This document shows positions 18,135 through 29,498 of a DNA stretch of 64,000 nt, piece by piece (positions within the stretch are counted from its first letter, which is position 1; every line of letters begins with the position of its first letter). The notes under the pieces were generated by a model. It made no database searches. It saw only the letters and a list, made by a program, of their open reading frames with translations, and was not told where the DNA came from. The stretch is taken from contig NZ_BDCC01000017.1 of the NCBI RefSeq assembly GCF_001613305.1, forward strand, positions 62,001-126,000, read 5' to 3'. The position numbers and the translations under genes are program-made. Source of the DNA: Nocardia vaccinii NBRC 15922. Lineage in GTDB: Bacteria; Actinomycetota; Actinomycetes; Mycobacteriales; Mycobacteriaceae.

Positions 18135-21100
18135 TCAGCTGTGCTCGATAGTGACGTCAACGGCGGCGTGATCATCACGCTCGCCGCCGCCTCCGGGTCG
18201 GTCGCTCGCACCGGCCCGCAGGACGGCGTGCAGCTCCTGGAGGGATCGCACACCGATCCCGCCATTGATTGTCGCCTCGATGCCCTGGACGGCAGCGGCC
18301 GCACCCTGCACCGTCGTGATACACGGAATACTCGCGCCCACCGCGGCGGTGCGGATCTCGTAGCCGTCGACTCGAGGTCCGGAATTACCGTACGGGGTGT
18401 TGAACACTATATCGATCTCGCCGTCCTTGATCTGGTCGACGATCGTGGGTCCGGCGAGTTCACCAGCGCTCGCGGCGGCGTCGCCGCCGGGCGCCGGATC
18501 GGACTGCTTGCGGACGCGCTCGCACGGAATTCCGTTGCGCCGCAACATCTCCGCAGTTCCCTCGGTGGCCAGGATGCGGAAGCCCAAGTCGTGCAGGCGC
18601 TTGACCGGGAACACCATGGCGCGCTTGTCGCGATTCGCGATCGAGACGAACGCGGTCCCCTCGGTGGGCAGCGAACCGTAGGCCGCGCTCTGCGACTTGG
18701 CGAAGGCGGTGCCGAAATCCGCGTCGATGCCCATGACTTCACCGGTCGACTTCATCTCCGGCGACAGCAGCGAGTCGATACCGGTGCCGTCCGGGCGCCG
18801 GAACCGGTGGAACGGCAGCACGGCCTCCTTCACCGCGACCGGGGCGTCGATCGGCGCATAACCGCCATCCCCCTCCGCGGGCAGCAGCCCTTCCTTGCGC
18901 AGCCCGGCGATGTTGGCGCCCAACGCGATTCGCGCCGCGGCCTTGGCCAGCGGTACCGCGGTCGCCTTGGAGACGAACGGTACGGTGCGGCTGGCCCGCG
19001 GATTGGCCTCGAGCACGTACAGCACGTCGTCCTTGAGCGCGTACTGCACGTTCAGCAGGCCCCGCACGCCGATCCCCTTGGCGAGTGCGGCGGTCGAGCG
19101 GCGCACCGCCTCGATATCGCTGCGCCCCAACGTGATCGGCGGCAGCGCGCAGGCCGAGTCGCCGGAGTGGATACCGGCCTCCTCGATATGTTCCATGACG
19201 CCGCCGAGATAGACCTCCTCGCCGTCGCACAGGGCGTCGACGTCGATCTCGATGGCATCCTCCAAGAACCGGTCGACCAGCACCGGATGGTCGGGGGTGA
19301 TCTCGGTGGCGCGGGAGATGTAGTCCGCCAGGGACTTCTCGTCGTAGACGATCTCCATTCCGCGACCGCCCAGTACGTACGACGGACGCACCAGCACCGG
19401 ATAGCCGATCTCGGCCGCGATCTTCTTCGCCTGCGGGAAGGTGGTCGCGGTGCCGTACTTCGGCGCGGGCAGCCCCGCGGCCGTGAGCACCTCGCCGAAC
19501 TCGCCGCGATCCTCGGCCAGGTCGATGGCCGCGGCCGAGGTGCCGACCACGGGCACGCCCGCATCGGTCAGTCGCTGCGCCAAACTCAGCGGCGTCTGCC
19601 CGCCCAGCTGGCAGATCACCCCGGCCACGGTTCCCGATTCGGACTCCGCATTGTACACCTCGAGCACATCCTCGAAGGTGAGCGGCTCGAAGTAGAGGCG
19701 GTCCGCGGTGTCGTAGTCGGTCGAGACGGTCTCCGGATTGCAGTTGACCATGATGGTCTCGAATCCGGCGGCCGAGAGCGTCTGCGCGGCGTGCACACAC
19801 GAGTAGTCGAATTCGATGCCCTGGCCGATCCGGTTCGGGCCCGAACCCAGAATGATGACCTTCTCGCGCTCACGCTGCGGGGCCACCTCGGACTCCGCGG
19901 CCGGATCGAGCTCGTAGGCCGAGTAGTGGTACGGGGTCTTGGCCTCGAATTCGGCGGCGCAGGTGTCGACGGTCTTGAACACCGGGCGGATGTGCAGCCG
20001 GTGACGCAGTTCCCGCACGCCGCCCTCACCCGCGAGTTCGGGTCGCAGCGCGGCGATCTGACGGTCGGACAGGCCGTAGTGCTTGGCGGTGCGCAGCAGC
20101 GGCTCGTCCAGGACCGGCGCGTCGAGGATCTCCTGCCGCAACTCGACCAGGCCCGCGATCTCGGCCACGAACCACGGGTCCACACCCGAGGCCGCGGCGA
20201 CGTCCTCGATGCTCGCGCCCAGCCGCAGCGCGCGCTCGACCTGGTAGATGCGGCCCTCGGTGGGGACCTTCAGATCGTCCAGGATCGCCTGCACATCGGT
20301 CCACTCGCCGTCGCCCTGGGTCCAGAAGCCCGCCGACTTGGTCTCCAGCGAGCGCAGCACCTTACCCAGCGCCTCGGAGAAGTTGCGGCCCAGCGACATC
20401 GCCTCGCCGACCGATTTCATGGTCGTGGTCAGCGTCGGGTCCGCACCCGGGAACTTCTCGAACGCGAACCGCGGAGCCTTGACGACCACGTAGTCGAGCG
20501 TGGGCTCGAAACAGGCCGGGGTCTCCTTGGTGATGTCGTTGACGATCTCGTCGAGCGTGTACCCGATCGCCAGCTTCGCGGCGATCTTCGCGATCGGGAA
20601 ACCCGTTGCCTTGGAAGCCAATGCGGACGAGCGCGACACACGCGGGTTCATCTCGATCACGATCAGGCGGCCGTCGGCCGGGTCCACCGCGAACTGGATG
20701 TTGCAGCCGCCGGTGTCGACGCCGACCTCGCGCAGGATCGCGATGCCGAGATCGCGCATCTTCTGGTATTCGCGGTCGGTGAGGGTCATGGCCGGGGCGA
20801 CGGTCATCGAGTCGCCGGTGTGCACGCCCATCGGGTCGACGTTCTCGATCGAGCAGACGATCACCACGTTGTCGCGGCGATCACGCATCAGCTCGAGCTC
20901 GAATTCCTTCCAGCCCAGGATGGATTCCTCGATCAGCACGTTCGCGGTCGGCGAGGCGGCCAGGCCGCCGCCGGCGATGCGGTCCAGATCCTCGTCGTCG
21001 TAGGCCATGCCCGAACCGAGCCCGCCCATCGTGAACGACGGGCGGACAACGACCGGAAACCCTAGTTCGGCAACGGTTTCGCGAACCTCGTCCATGGTGA

Positions 21101-21548
21101 AGCAGACCCTGGAGCGGGCGCTCTCGCCGCCGACCTTCGCGACGATGTCCTTGAACTTCTGCCGGTCCTCACCACGCTGGATGGCGTCGAAGTCGGCGCC
21201 GATCATCTCCACGCCGTACTTGGCCAGCACACCTCGTTCATGCAGGGCCACAGCGGTATTGAGCGCGGTCTGACCACCCAGCGTGGCCAGGATCGCGTCC
21301 GGGCGCTCCTTCTCGATGACCTTCTCGACGAACTCCGGCGTGATCGGTTCGACATAGGTCGAGTCGGCGAATTCCGGATCGGTCATGATCGTCGCGGGAT
21401 TCGAGTTCACCAGCGACACCCGCAGTCCCTCGGACCGCAGCACCCGGCACGCCTGTGTGCCGGAGTAGTCGAATTCGCAGGCCTGGCCGATCACGATCGG
21501 GCCCGAGCCGATCACCAGGATGTGGCGTAGATCCTCGCGGCGAGGCAT
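18135..21548 (-). CDS. carB: Carbamoyl phosphate synthase, large subunit
   Basis: Makes carbamoyl phosphate for pyrimidines and arginine. 1137 aa. Duplicated ATP-grasp architecture: first half starts [30 protein letters not shown]; second half starts at [21 protein letters not shown]; the C-terminal MGS-like allosteric domain ends near [18 protein letters not shown]. About 30 extra residues at the C-terminus ([19 protein letters not shown] end). ATG with AAAGGAG at good spacing. A 142-bp gap separates it from carA, so an internal promoter is possible. Confidence 0.97.
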   Translation of the reverse strand: MPRREDLRHILVIGSGPIVIGQACEFDYSGTQACRVLRSEGLRVSLVNSNPATIMTDPEFADSTYVEPITPEFVEKVIEKERPDAILATLGGQTALNTAVALHERGVLAKYGVEMIGADFDAIQRGEDRQKFKDIVAKVGGESARSRVCFTMDEVRETVAELGFPVVVRPSFTMGGLGSGMAYDDEDLDRIAGGGLAASPTANVLIEESILGWKEFELELMRDRRDNVVIVCSIENVDPMGVHTGDSMTVAPAMTLTDREYQKMRDLGIAILREVGVDTGGCNIQFAVDPADGRLIVIEMNPRVSRSSALASKATGFPIAKIAAKLAIGYTLDEIVNDITKETPACFEPTLDYVVVKAPRFAFEKFPGADPTLTTTMKSVGEAMSLGRNFSEALGKVLRSLETKSAGFWTQGDGEWTDVQAILDDLKVPTEGRIYQVERALRLGASIEDVAAASGVDPWFVAEIAGLVELRQEILDAPVLDEPLLRTAKHYGLSDRQIAALRPELAGEGGVRELRHRLHIRPVFKTVDTCAAEFEAKTPYHYSAYELDPAAESEVAPQREREKVIILGSGPNRIGQGIEFDYSCVHAAQTLSAAGFETIMVNCNPETVSTDYDTADRLYFEPLTFEDVLEVYNAESESGTVAGVICQLGGQTPLSLAQRLTDAGVPVVGTSAAAIDLAEDRGEFGEVLTAAGLPAPKYGTATTFPQAKKIAAEIGYPVLVRPSYVLGGRGMEIVYDEKSLADYISRATEITPDHPVLVDRFLEDAIEIDVDALCDGEEVYLGGVMEHIEEAGIHSGDSACALPPITLGRSDIEAVRRSTAALAKGIGVRGLLNVQYALKDDVLYVLEANPRASRTVPFVSKATAVPLAKAAARIALGANIAGLRKEGLLPAEGDGGYAPIDAPVAVKEAVLPFHRFRRPDGTGIDSLLSPEMKSTGEVMGIDADFGTAFAKSQSAAYGSLPTEGTAFVSIANRDKRAMVFPVKRLHDLGFRILATEGTAEMLRRNGIPCERVRKQSDPAPGGDAAASAGELAGPTIVDQIKDGEIDIVFNTPYGNSGPRVDGYEIRTAAVGASIPCITTVQGAAAAVQGIEATINGGIGVRSLQELHAVLRAGASDRPGGGGERDDHAAVDVTIEHS

Positions 21549-21567
21549 CAGGCTCCTTTCAGTGGCA

Positions 21568-21646
21568 TGCGGGACACCCGCACCCGGTCGATCGGGCGAT
21601 CGAAGTCACGCCCTGCCGGCAACCCGTGTTGTGCTGCGGGACACCC
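21568..21646. repeat. Two copies of GCGGGACACCCG in the carA-carB gap
   Basis: TGCGGGACACCC occurs at 21568-21579 and 21635-21646, 67 bp apart; the first lies in a perfect palindrome GCGGG-ACA-CCCGC (21569-21581). They fall in the 142-bp gap between carA and carB, where operon genes are otherwise tightly packed. May be a regulator site or an mRNA structure. Confidence 0.4.
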
Positions 21647-21690
21647 GGCTGCGTTCGATGCGGACCAATAAGTAGGCTGCGCAGTGTGAC

Positions 21691-22805
<1,115 letters not shown>

Positions 22806-22809
<4 letters not shown>

Positions 22810-23315
22810 GTCGTCTCTTCTCCCGTCTTCGTGCCGGTCGCTCCGGCGACCCACGCCGGATACACCGTCTTGTCGTCGCCGCGGAAACCGGTGTCCACCT
22901 CGGTTCCCGTCGGCAGCTTCCAGCGAATTACCAGCACACCATCTTGTGTCATCACTTTGCCCGCATGACCGCGTTCGGTGCGCACCGCGGTGATGGACTC
23001 CTGCGGAATCCAGAGCACCTGCGCACCGTCGCGTTCGAGCAGGATGCCGCGTTCGAAGCGGGTCAGCTCCGCCGCGGCCCGGAACCCCAGATCGCCCACC
23101 GCGATCCGGTTCTGCCAGCTGGGCGCGAGGGTCGTACCGGTGTACAAACCCGTCGTCGGCTCCAGCACCTGCGCGCCCAATTCGGCGGGCACCGGCGGCA
23201 GCTCGCCGACCGCCGCGGCCTGCCGCCGAGCCTTCTTCTGCCAGGCCCGGTACATCAGCCACAGACACAGGCAGAACAGTAGGATCAGCAGGACGACCTG
23301 CAGTGTCCGCTCCAT
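22806..23315 (-). CDS. Membrane-anchored PH-like domain protein in pyr operon
   Basis: A 169-residue protein with one N-terminal membrane helix ([18 protein letters not shown], residues 5-22), a basic stretch, then a soluble domain with a bacterial PH-like pattern ([24 protein letters not shown]). It sits between pyrC and carA, overlapping both by a few bases, the same place as the uncharacterised transporter/PH-domain gene of mycobacterial pyr operons. Translation is coupled to the pyrimidine genes but its role is unknown. Confidence 0.75.
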
Positions 23316-24628
23316 CAGGACGCTCCCGTGGTCTCGCGCGGTTCGGCTTTGCCCTCGCGGGCGGTGATCCGGCCGCGCAGGAAGGTGGCACTCACCCGCG
23401 CGGGTAGGGTCATCGCGTCGAAGGGCGTGTTCTCGGAGATGCTCGCGAGCTCGCTCGCGCGCACCGTCCAGGTCGCCTCCGGGTCGATCAGCACCAGATT
23501 CGCCGGTTCGCCCACCGCGAGCGGGCGGCCCTGATCATCGAGCCCGGCGATCCGCGCCGGATTCTCGCTCATCACCCGGGCCACGCCGCGCCAGTCCAGC
23601 AGACCGGGCGCGACCATCGTCTGCACGATGACCGACAGCGCGGTCTCCAGTCCGAGCATGCCGGGCCGGGCGGCGGCGAATTCGCAGCACTTGTCCTGTT
23701 CGGCATGCGGCGCGTGATCGGTTGCCACACAGTCGATCACGCCCTCGGCGAGGGCGCGGCGCAGAGCCTCGGCATCGGATGCCTCACGCAGCGGCGGATT
23801 CACCTTGTTCACCGCGTCGTAGGTCTCCAACCGGGAATCGTCCAGCAGCAGGTGATGCGGGGTGACTTCGGCGGTGATCGAAATCCCCTGTCCCTTGGCC
23901 CATTTCACCAGTTCGACCGTTCCGGCCGTGGACGCGTGGCAGATGTGCACGCGGGCGCCGGCGTCGCGGGCCAGCAGCGCGTCGCGGGCCACGATCGACT
24001 CCTCCGCCGCGCGCGGCCATCCGGCCAGGCCGAGCCGGGCGGCGTTGGGGCCCTCGTGCGCGACCGCGCCCTCGGTCAGCCTCGGCTCCTCGGCGTGCTG
24101 GGCGATCAGTACGCCGAGCGACTGCGCGTATTCCAGAGCGCGCCGCATGATCAGCGGGTCGTAGACGCAGTGGCCGTCGTCGGAGAACATCCGCACCCGC
24201 GCCTCACCGGCGGCCATGGTGCCCATCTCGGCGAGTTGCCTACCCGCCAGACCCACCGTCACCGCCCCGACCGGGTAGACGTCCACCAGGCCGATCTCCC
24301 GCCCGCGCCGCCACACGTGGTCGGTGACCACCACCGAGTCCGCGACCGGCGTGGTATTGGCCATCGCGAAGACCGCGGTGTAACCACCCAGAGCCGCTGC
24401 GGCGGAGCCGGATTCGATGGTCTCGGTGTCCTCGCGGCCCGGTTCGCGCAGATGGGTGTGCAGATCGACGAAGCCGGGCAGCAGGAACTGGCCCGCACCG
24501 TCCACGACCTCGGCGTCCCCGGCGTCGAGCGCGGGGCCGATCGCCCGGATCTCACCCTCGCCGAGCCGCACGTCGACCGCGTCGCCCGCACCGTAGAGCC
24601 GCACATTCCGGATCAGGACGTCGTTCAT
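23315..24628 (-). CDS. pyrC: Dihydroorotase
   Basis: Cyclises carbamoyl aspartate to dihydroorotate. 437 aa, type I (long) form. Metal site [10 protein letters not shown]; later ligands in HICHAS and the catalytic Asp in CVATDHAPH. The open frame starts at 24724, but [13 protein letters not shown] at 24628 is the family start. Lies 76 bp after pyrB and overlaps the next gene by one base. Confidence 0.96.
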   Translation of the reverse strand: MNDVLIRNVRLYGAGDAVDVRLGEGEIRAIGPALDAGDAEVVDGAGQFLLPGFVDLHTHLREPGREDTETIESGSAAAALGGYTAVFAMANTTPVADSVVVTDHVWRRGREIGLVDVYPVGAVTVGLAGRQLAEMGTMAAGEARVRMFSDDGHCVYDPLIMRRALEYAQSLGVLIAQHAEEPRLTEGAVAHEGPNAARLGLAGWPRAAEESIVARDALLARDAGARVHICHASTAGTVELVKWAKGQGISITAEVTPHHLLLDDSRLETYDAVNKVNPPLREASDAEALRRALAEGVIDCVATDHAPHAEQDKCCEFAAARPGMLGLETALSVIVQTMVAPGLLDWRGVARVMSENPARIAGLDDQGRPLAVGEPANLVLIDPEATWTVRASELASISENTPFDAMTLPARVSATFLRGRITAREGKAEPRETTGAS

Positions 24629-24704
24629 CGTGCTCCCATCTGTTCGCCTCGCGCCGAGGTGCGGTCTGCCCGGAGAGCGATGCGCCGGGCGTTCGTCCAG
24701 CGGC

Positions 24705-25667
24705 TCATGCGGGCTCCCCCGCACCGACCAGCAGGCGGAACAGCACTGCCATGCGCATGTGCACGCCGTTGGTGACCTGTTGCAGCACCGCGGCTTTCGG
24801 CGAATCCGCCACCTGCGGCGCGATCTCCATACCGCGCAGCATCGGGCCCGGATGCAGTACCACCGCGTCCTCGTCCAGCAGCGCCATGCGCCGCTCGTTC
24901 AGTCCGTAGTGCACCGAGTACTCCCGCGCCGACGGGAAGAACCCGCCGTTCATCCGTTCGGCCTGCACCCGCAGCATCATCACCGCGTCCGCACCCGGCA
25001 GTTCCGCGTCGAGGGAATGCGAGATGCGCACCGGCCACTGCTGCACACCCACCGGCAGCAGCGTGCGCGGCGCTACCAGCACCACTTCCGCACCGAGAAT
25101 GTTCAGCAGCAGGGCATTGGAACGGGCCACCCGGCTGTGCAGGATGTCGCCGACGATCACCACGCGCTTGCCGTCGAGCGAGCCGAGGCGCTGGCGCAGC
25201 GTCAGCGCATCGAGCAGGGCCTGGGTCGGATGCTCGTGCATACCGTCCCCGGCGTTGATCACCGCCGGACCGGGCCCGGCGAAACCGCCTGCACCGCTGT
25301 CCATCTCACCGAACCAGCGGGCGATCTGATGTGCCGCGCCCGAGGCCGGGTGCCGCACGATCAGCGCATCGGCGCCCGCGGCGTGCAGGGTCAGCGCGGT
25401 ATCGCGCAGCGATTCGCCCTTGGAGACAGAGGAACTCGACGCGCTGACGTTGATCACGTCGGCGCTCATCCACTTCCCCGCCACCTCGAACGACACCCGG
25501 GTGCGAGTGGAGTTCTCGAAGAAGACCGTCATCACGGTGCGGCCGCGCAGCGTGGGCAGTTTGCGCACCTCGCGGCCGAGTAGCGCCTGCTCGAATCGCT
25601 GTGCGTCGTCCAGGAGTTCGGTGGCCGCGCCGCGGTCCAGATCGGTCACCGACAACAGATGCCTCAC
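24705..25667 (-). CDS. pyrB: Aspartate carbamoyltransferase, catalytic chain
   Basis: Condenses carbamoyl phosphate with aspartate. 320 aa. Carbamoyl-phosphate loop [23 protein letters not shown]; aspartate loop region [14 protein letters not shown] start with GAGGGG about 8 nt upstream. No pyrI regulatory subunit nearby, typical of actinobacteria, where PyrR controls the operon instead. Confidence 0.96.
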   Translation of the reverse strand: MRHLLSVTDLDRGAATELLDDAQRFEQALLGREVRKLPTLRGRTVMTVFFENSTRTRVSFEVAGKWMSADVINVSASSSSVSKGESLRDTALTLHAAGADALIVRHPASGAAHQIARWFGEMDSGAGGFAGPGPAVINAGDGMHEHPTQALLDALTLRQRLGSLDGKRVVIVGDILHSRVARSNALLLNILGAEVVLVAPRTLLPVGVQQWPVRISHSLDAELPGADAVMMLRVQAERMNGGFFPSAREYSVHYGLNERRMALLDEDAVVLHPGPMLRGMEIAPQVADSPKAAVLQQVTNGVHMRMAVLFRLLVGAGEPA

Positions 25668-25701
25668 GCGTGCACCCCTCGCGCCAGGTCGGCGAACGTC
25701 C

Positions 25702-26412
25702 TCACGCCTGAACCTCCTGCTGCAGGTAGACGCCGTCCCGGCCGTCGCATTCGGTCAGCAGCACCGAGATGTCCTCACTGCGCGAGGTGGGTACGTTCTT
25801 GCCCACGTAATCCGCGCGGATGGGTAGTTCGCGATGGCCGCGGTCGATCAGCACCGCCAGCTGCACCGCGCGGGGGCGGCCCAGATCGCGCAGGCCGTCC
25901 AGGGCCGAGCGCACGCTGCGACCGGAGAACAGCACGTCGTCGACCAGCACCACGAGTGCGTCGTCGATGCCGCCCTCGGGGACCGAGGTGCGCTCCAGCG
26001 GGCGGTGCGGGCGGTTGCGCAGATCGTCGCGGTAGAGGGTGATGTCCAGCGAGCCGAGCGCGGGGCGCACGCCGGAGAACTCGTGGATGCGTTCGGTGAG
26101 CCGTTCGGCGAGAGTGGTTCCGCGGGTGGGGATTCCGATCAGCACCACACGCGCCAGCGCCGGATCGGCGGAATCCAGTGCGGTCTTCTCGATGATCTGG
26201 TGCGCCATTCGCGCGATGGTCCGGCCGACATCCTGGGCGGAGAGCAACTCACGCCCGGCCTGAACCCACTCGGGATCGTGCCGCTGCGAATATTCGGCGG
26301 CGTTCGGCCTCACCGCGCTCTGTTCACCGGCGGCATCCGCGGCCCCGGCGTGGTCACGCTCGCCGCCGCCTTCGGGCCCGACGCGACTGCCACGCCTTTC
26401 GGGCACAGCCAT
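25702..26412 (-). CDS. pyrR: Bifunctional pyr operon regulator / uracil phosphoribosyltransferase
   Basis: Binds pyr mRNA when UMP is high and also has uracil phosphoribosyltransferase activity. 236 aa: the conserved PRTase core runs from about residue 55 ([18 protein letters not shown]) to the end, with the PRPP loop [17 protein letters not shown]; the first ~45 residues are an acidic, variable extension. The ATG at 26412 has AGGAGG six bases upstream, which decides it over the longer frame to 26502. First gene of the operon. A consensus PyrR-binding loop overlaps its leader just before the ribosome site. Confidence 0.95.
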   Translation of the reverse strand: MAVPERRGSRVGPEGGGERDHAGAADAAGEQSAVRPNAAEYSQRHDPEWVQAGRELLSAQDVGRTIARMAHQIIEKTALDSADPALARVVLIGIPTRGTTLAERLTERIHEFSGVRPALGSLDITLYRDDLRNRPHRPLERTSVPEGGIDDALVVLVDDVLFSGRSVRSALDGLRDLGRPRAVQLAVLIDRGHRELPIRADYVGKNVPTSRSEDISVLLTECDGRDGVYLQQEVQA

Positions 26413-26420
26413 GCCGACCT

Positions 26421-26460
26421 CCTTCCCCGCCTCACGGGACGGTCCGTTAAAGGATGTCTT
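26421..26460 (-). promoter_or_regulatory. PyrR RNA-binding loop in the pyr operon leader
   Basis: On the minus strand TCCCGTGAGG (26439-26430) matches the PyrR-loop consensus UCCNGNGAGG in full. Flanking CCTTT and AAGG segments can close a larger stem around it (26456-26422), and the 3' side of that stem runs into the AGGAGGT ribosome site of pyrR. PyrR-UMP bound here would hold the hairpin and mask the Shine-Dalgarno, i.e. translational repression, as known for mycobacterial pyrR. A second small hairpin GGCTC-GG-GAGCC lies upstream (26463-26474). Confidence 0.7.
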
Positions 26461-26474
26461 TCGGCTCCCGAGCC

Positions 26475-26804
26475 TAGCAGTGCGACGGGTTCGCGCCCGC
26501 ACCGCACCCCGTGGGCAATCGATCCTCGCGCGGCAGGGCCGGCAAATGCGGCCCGAGCCACCGGGCGATCCGCCGCAACGCTCGGACCAGCGGCTTCACC
26601 ACGGCATTCGAAGGAATTCTCGCCGTTGTCAGGCAAATGTCCGGTTATTGCCACGGCCGGTGCGATGCCCCGCCGTCCGCATCCGTCGCCTCGCGATGGG
26701 AGCAACCTCACACACGTCCGATCACTCGGGGTGAGCGCCGAACCGGATGGATACAAGATCGCGATGCCCCATACAGTACCTATCTTCATACGCCGTATAT
26801 CCGA
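26475..26804. other. Divergent intergenic region, pyrR to hydrolase
   Basis: 330 bp. On the minus strand TAGGCT (overlapping 26472-26477) is a possible -10 for the pyr operon. Near the right end is the small palindrome ATACG-C-CGTAT (26788-26798), 7 bp before the hydrolase ATG. No gene recognised. Confidence 0.35.
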
Positions 26805-27701
26805 ATGTGCGATGCTCGAGATGTGCGCAACGATGCCGAATTCAGCGAGCCGCGCCGCGTGAGTTTCCGCGGCCCGGGTGGAATCACACTGGCCGGGGAG
26901 AGCTGGGGACCCGAGGGCGGGCCGCTGGCGGTATTCCTGCACGGTGGCGGCCAGACCAGGCACTCCTGGAAGGATTCCGGGGCCGCGCTGGCCAAGGTCG
27001 GCTTGCGGGCGCTGCTGCTGGATGCGCGCGGACACGGCGAAAGCGACTGGGCGCCCGACGGCGACTACTCACGCGAATCGATGACGGCCGACCTGCTCGG
27101 CATCCTCGCCGAACTGGACCGCCCCGCGATCGTGGTCGGCGCGAGCATGGGCGGCCTGACCGCACTGCTGGCCACCGATCGTCCCGGCAGCGAGCGCATC
27201 GCCGGACTGGTCATGGTCGACGTGGTGCCGCGCCCGGAACACGAAGGCGTGGAACGGGTCCTGAACTTCCTCGGCGGACATCAGGACGGATTCGCCTCCC
27301 TGGACGAGGCCGCCGACGCCGTCGCGGAATATCTGCCGCACCGCACCCGCCCACGCAGCAGCGAGGGACTGCGCCGCAACCTGCGACTGCGCGAGGACGG
27401 CCGGTGGTATTGGCACTGGGATCCGGCCATGATGTCGGGCAAGGTCGAGGACATCGAGGCCCATACCGCCGCGCTCGAAGAGGCCGCCCGCAAATTGAGC
27501 ATGCCGGTGCTGCTGGTCCGCGGCCGACTGTCCGACGTGGTCAGCGAACAGGGCGTCGCGGATTTCCGCACCCTGGTCCCGCAACTGGAATACGTCGAGA
27601 TCAGCGCCGCCGCCCATACCGCCGCGAGCGACGTCAACGACGAATTCTCCGACGCCGTGGTCGATTTCGTCCGCGCCCACCTCGGCGAACACCAGGATTG
27701 A
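26805..27701 (+). CDS. Alpha/beta hydrolase
   Basis: A 298-residue cytosolic hydrolase of the epoxide hydrolase/lipase-like alpha/beta fold. Oxyanion region AVFLHGGGQTRHSW, nucleophile elbow VVGASMGGLTALL (Ser), acid region PVLLVRGRLSDVVSE and terminal His in SAAAHTAASDVNDEF. ATG at 26805 chosen; a GTG at 26823 (six codons in) is an equal alternative, and neither has a clear ribosome site. The substrate cannot be predicted. It is the first gene of the accessory segment and diverges from the pyr operon. Confidence 0.8.
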   Translation: MCDARDVRNDAEFSEPRRVSFRGPGGITLAGESWGPEGGPLAVFLHGGGQTRHSWKDSGAALAKVGLRALLLDARGHGESDWAPDGDYSRESMTADLLGILAELDRPAIVVGASMGGLTALLATDRPGSERIAGLVMVDVVPRPEHEGVERVLNFLGGHQDGFASLDEAADAVAEYLPHRTRPRSSEGLRRNLRLREDGRWYWHWDPAMMSGKVEDIEAHTAALEEAARKLSMPVLLVRGRLSDVVSEQGVADFRTLVPQLEYVEISAAAHTAASDVNDEFSDAVVDFVRAHLGEHQD

Positions 27702-27735
27702 CCCGACAGCTGCGCGGGACCGGGTACGGCCCCGC

Positions 27736-28326
27736 TCAGTCGCTCCCGCGATCGGGCTGTACCGCAAGGCCCGCGAGAAGTACGTCGACCATGTGACGAG
27801 CGCGGTAGTCGGGGAAGGTCGCCGCTCCGATGCACAGGTTCCCGATCGCGATCATCAGTTCCAGGGGGCGCACGTCCGCACGAAGACGGCCGGCGTCGAC
27901 CCCTGCTCGTAGCAGTTCGCCGAGCACCGGGACCAGGCGATCGACGAATTCGGCGTGCAGGCTCTCGAATCCGGCCTGGTCGGAGTGCAGCGCCTCGGCC
28001 AGGCCGTGTTTGGTCACCAGGAAGTCGGTGAACCCACCGACCCATGCGCGCAGGGCCTCCTCGGGGGCCTCGGTCGCGACGGTCGCCGCGGCGAGCCCGT
28101 CGACCTGGTGACGGAAGACCGCGACCACCAGGTCGGGGCGAGTGGGGAAATGCCGATAGACGGTACCCATGCCGACGCCCGCTTCCGCGGCGATATCCCG
28201 CACCGGAGCATCGACCCCCGCGCGTGCGAAGACGATCGCGGCGGCGTCGAGAACGGTCTGCGCGTTTCGGCGCGCATCGGACCGTTTGCGCCGACCGGCG
28301 CCGGCTTCGTCGTCAGCCGATGACAT
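27736..28326 (-). CDS. TetR-family regulator with twin operator
   Basis: A 196-residue TetR regulator: basic N-terminus (GAGRRKRSDARRNAQTVL), helix-turn-helix VRDIAAEAGVGMGTVYRHFPTRPDL, and a C-terminal domain of the SbtR-like type. ATG with GGAGG 8 nt upstream; the longer frame (to 29379) is only an antisense opening of the hydrolase gene. It diverges from that hydrolase with two copies of CGGAGC-N3-GCTCCG between them, so it probably represses both. Confidence 0.85.
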   Translation of the reverse strand: MSSADDEAGAGRRKRSDARRNAQTVLDAAAIVFARAGVDAPVRDIAAEAGVGMGTVYRHFPTRPDLVVAVFRHQVDGLAAATVATEAPEEALRAWVGGFTDFLVTKHGLAEALHSDQAGFESLHAEFVDRLVPVLGELLRAGVDAGRLRADVRPLELMIAIGNLCIGAATFPDYRARHMVDVLLAGLAVQPDRGSD

Positions 28327-28351
28327 CGCGGGTACCTCCCATGTTGCCAAG

Positions 28352-28393
28352 CGGAGCAACGCTCCGTATATTTCGAATCGGAGCGCTGCTCCG
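28352..28393. promoter_or_regulatory. Twin TetR operator CGGAGC-N3-GCTCCG
   Basis: Two perfect-arm 15-bp palindromes, 28352-28366 (spacer AAC) and 28379-28393 (spacer GCT), 27 bp centre to centre, in the 135-bp gap between the divergent TetR (start 28326) and hydrolase (start 28462). Confidence 0.72.
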
Positions 28394-28461
28394 GTAACCA
28401 TTTTGCCAGATAGCCATTCCCGGCATCTGCACCTTCCCATCCACGAGCGAGGACCACCCTC

Positions 28462-29373
28462 ATGAGTGACATCACACCAATGCCCGCCGCCGTCATCTCG
28501 GTCGCCCCGATCGCACTCGCGGCCCCCGACCGCGGCCGCGACCTGCCGGTACGGGTCTCGGCGCCGACGACCGGGCGGGACCTGCCGGTCGTCGTCTTCT
28601 CGCACGGCATGACCCTGACCATGGACGATTACGCACCGCTGGCGGGATTCTGGGCTGCGCACGGTTTCGTCGTCATCCAGCCCACGCATCTCGACTCCCT
28701 CGGCCTCCCGCCCGACGACCCGCGCACCCCGCTCATCTGGCGCATCCGCACCACCGACCTGACCCGTATCCTGGACCAGCTCGACGCGATCGAGGCCGCA
28801 GTGCCCGGATTGAGCGGCCGCATCGATCGCGAGCGAATCGCGGCCGGCGGCCACTCGTGGGGCGCGCAGACCGCGAGCACGCTGGCCGGCGCGCGAGTTC
28901 TCGACAACGGCACGCCCGGGGAGAGCATGGCCGACTCGCGAGTCGGCGCGGCGGTACTGCTCAGCCTGCCCGGAACCGGCGGCGCCGACCTGTCCCCGAT
29001 GGCCGCCGAGTACTTCCCGTTCATGAGCCCCGATTTCGGAGATATGAAGACGCCGAGCCTGCTCATCGCCGGGGACGACGACCAATCCCCGCTGACCGTC
29101 CGCGGTCCGGATTGGTTCGCCGACGGCTACCGGCTCGCGCCGGGCGCCACCGATCTGCTGACCCTCTTCGGCGCGGAACACGGGCTCGGCGGCATCCAGG
29201 GCGCGCACGACACCCGGACCACCGACGAAAGCCCCGAGCGCGTCGCGTTCGTCCAGCGAGCGACGCTGGCATATCTGCGCACCGCGCTGGGCCTCGACGC
29301 TGCCGCGTGGCCCGAGGTTCGAGACGCCCTGGCATCGACCGGTGAGCCACTGGGCCGGATCGATTCGAAATGA
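28462..29373 (+). CDS. Alpha/beta hydrolase (chlorophyllase / dienelactone hydrolase-like)
   Basis: A 303-residue hydrolase without a signal peptide. Oxyanion segment LPVVVFSHGMTLTMDDYAPL, nucleophile elbow AAGGHSWGAQTAS, acid region PSLLIAGDDDQSPL and His in LFGAEHGLGGIQGAHD. This arrangement resembles chlorophyllase-like and PAF-acetylhydrolase-like esterases. It is the presumed target of the divergent TetR. The true substrate is not evident. Confidence 0.8.
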   Translation: MSDITPMPAAVISVAPIALAAPDRGRDLPVRVSAPTTGRDLPVVVFSHGMTLTMDDYAPLAGFWAAHGFVVIQPTHLDSLGLPPDDPRTPLIWRIRTTDLTRILDQLDAIEAAVPGLSGRIDRERIAAGGHSWGAQTASTLAGARVLDNGTPGESMADSRVGAAVLLSLPGTGGADLSPMAAEYFPFMSPDFGDMKTPSLLIAGDDDQSPLTVRGPDWFADGYRLAPGATDLLTLFGAEHGLGGIQGAHDTRTTDESPERVAFVQRATLAYLRTALGLDAAAWPEVRDALASTGEPLGRIDSK

Positions 29374-29498
29374 CCGCACCCCGGGCCGGGACGTTCGGAC
29401 GCATCGGCCGAATCATCGTCGCCGTGTGCGCCTTCCGAGCGTCCGGAGCAGCGGGTGATCCGACGCGAGGGGCAGGCTGCCGCCGCGCACGTCCGGCG

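Noticed and set aside
16926..21065. 1379-codon plus-strand open frame opposite pyrF and carB
   Set aside because: Lies wholly antisense to recognisable pyrF/carB; His/Arg/Gly-rich shadow translation with no family motif. Long antisense frames are usual in high-GC DNA.
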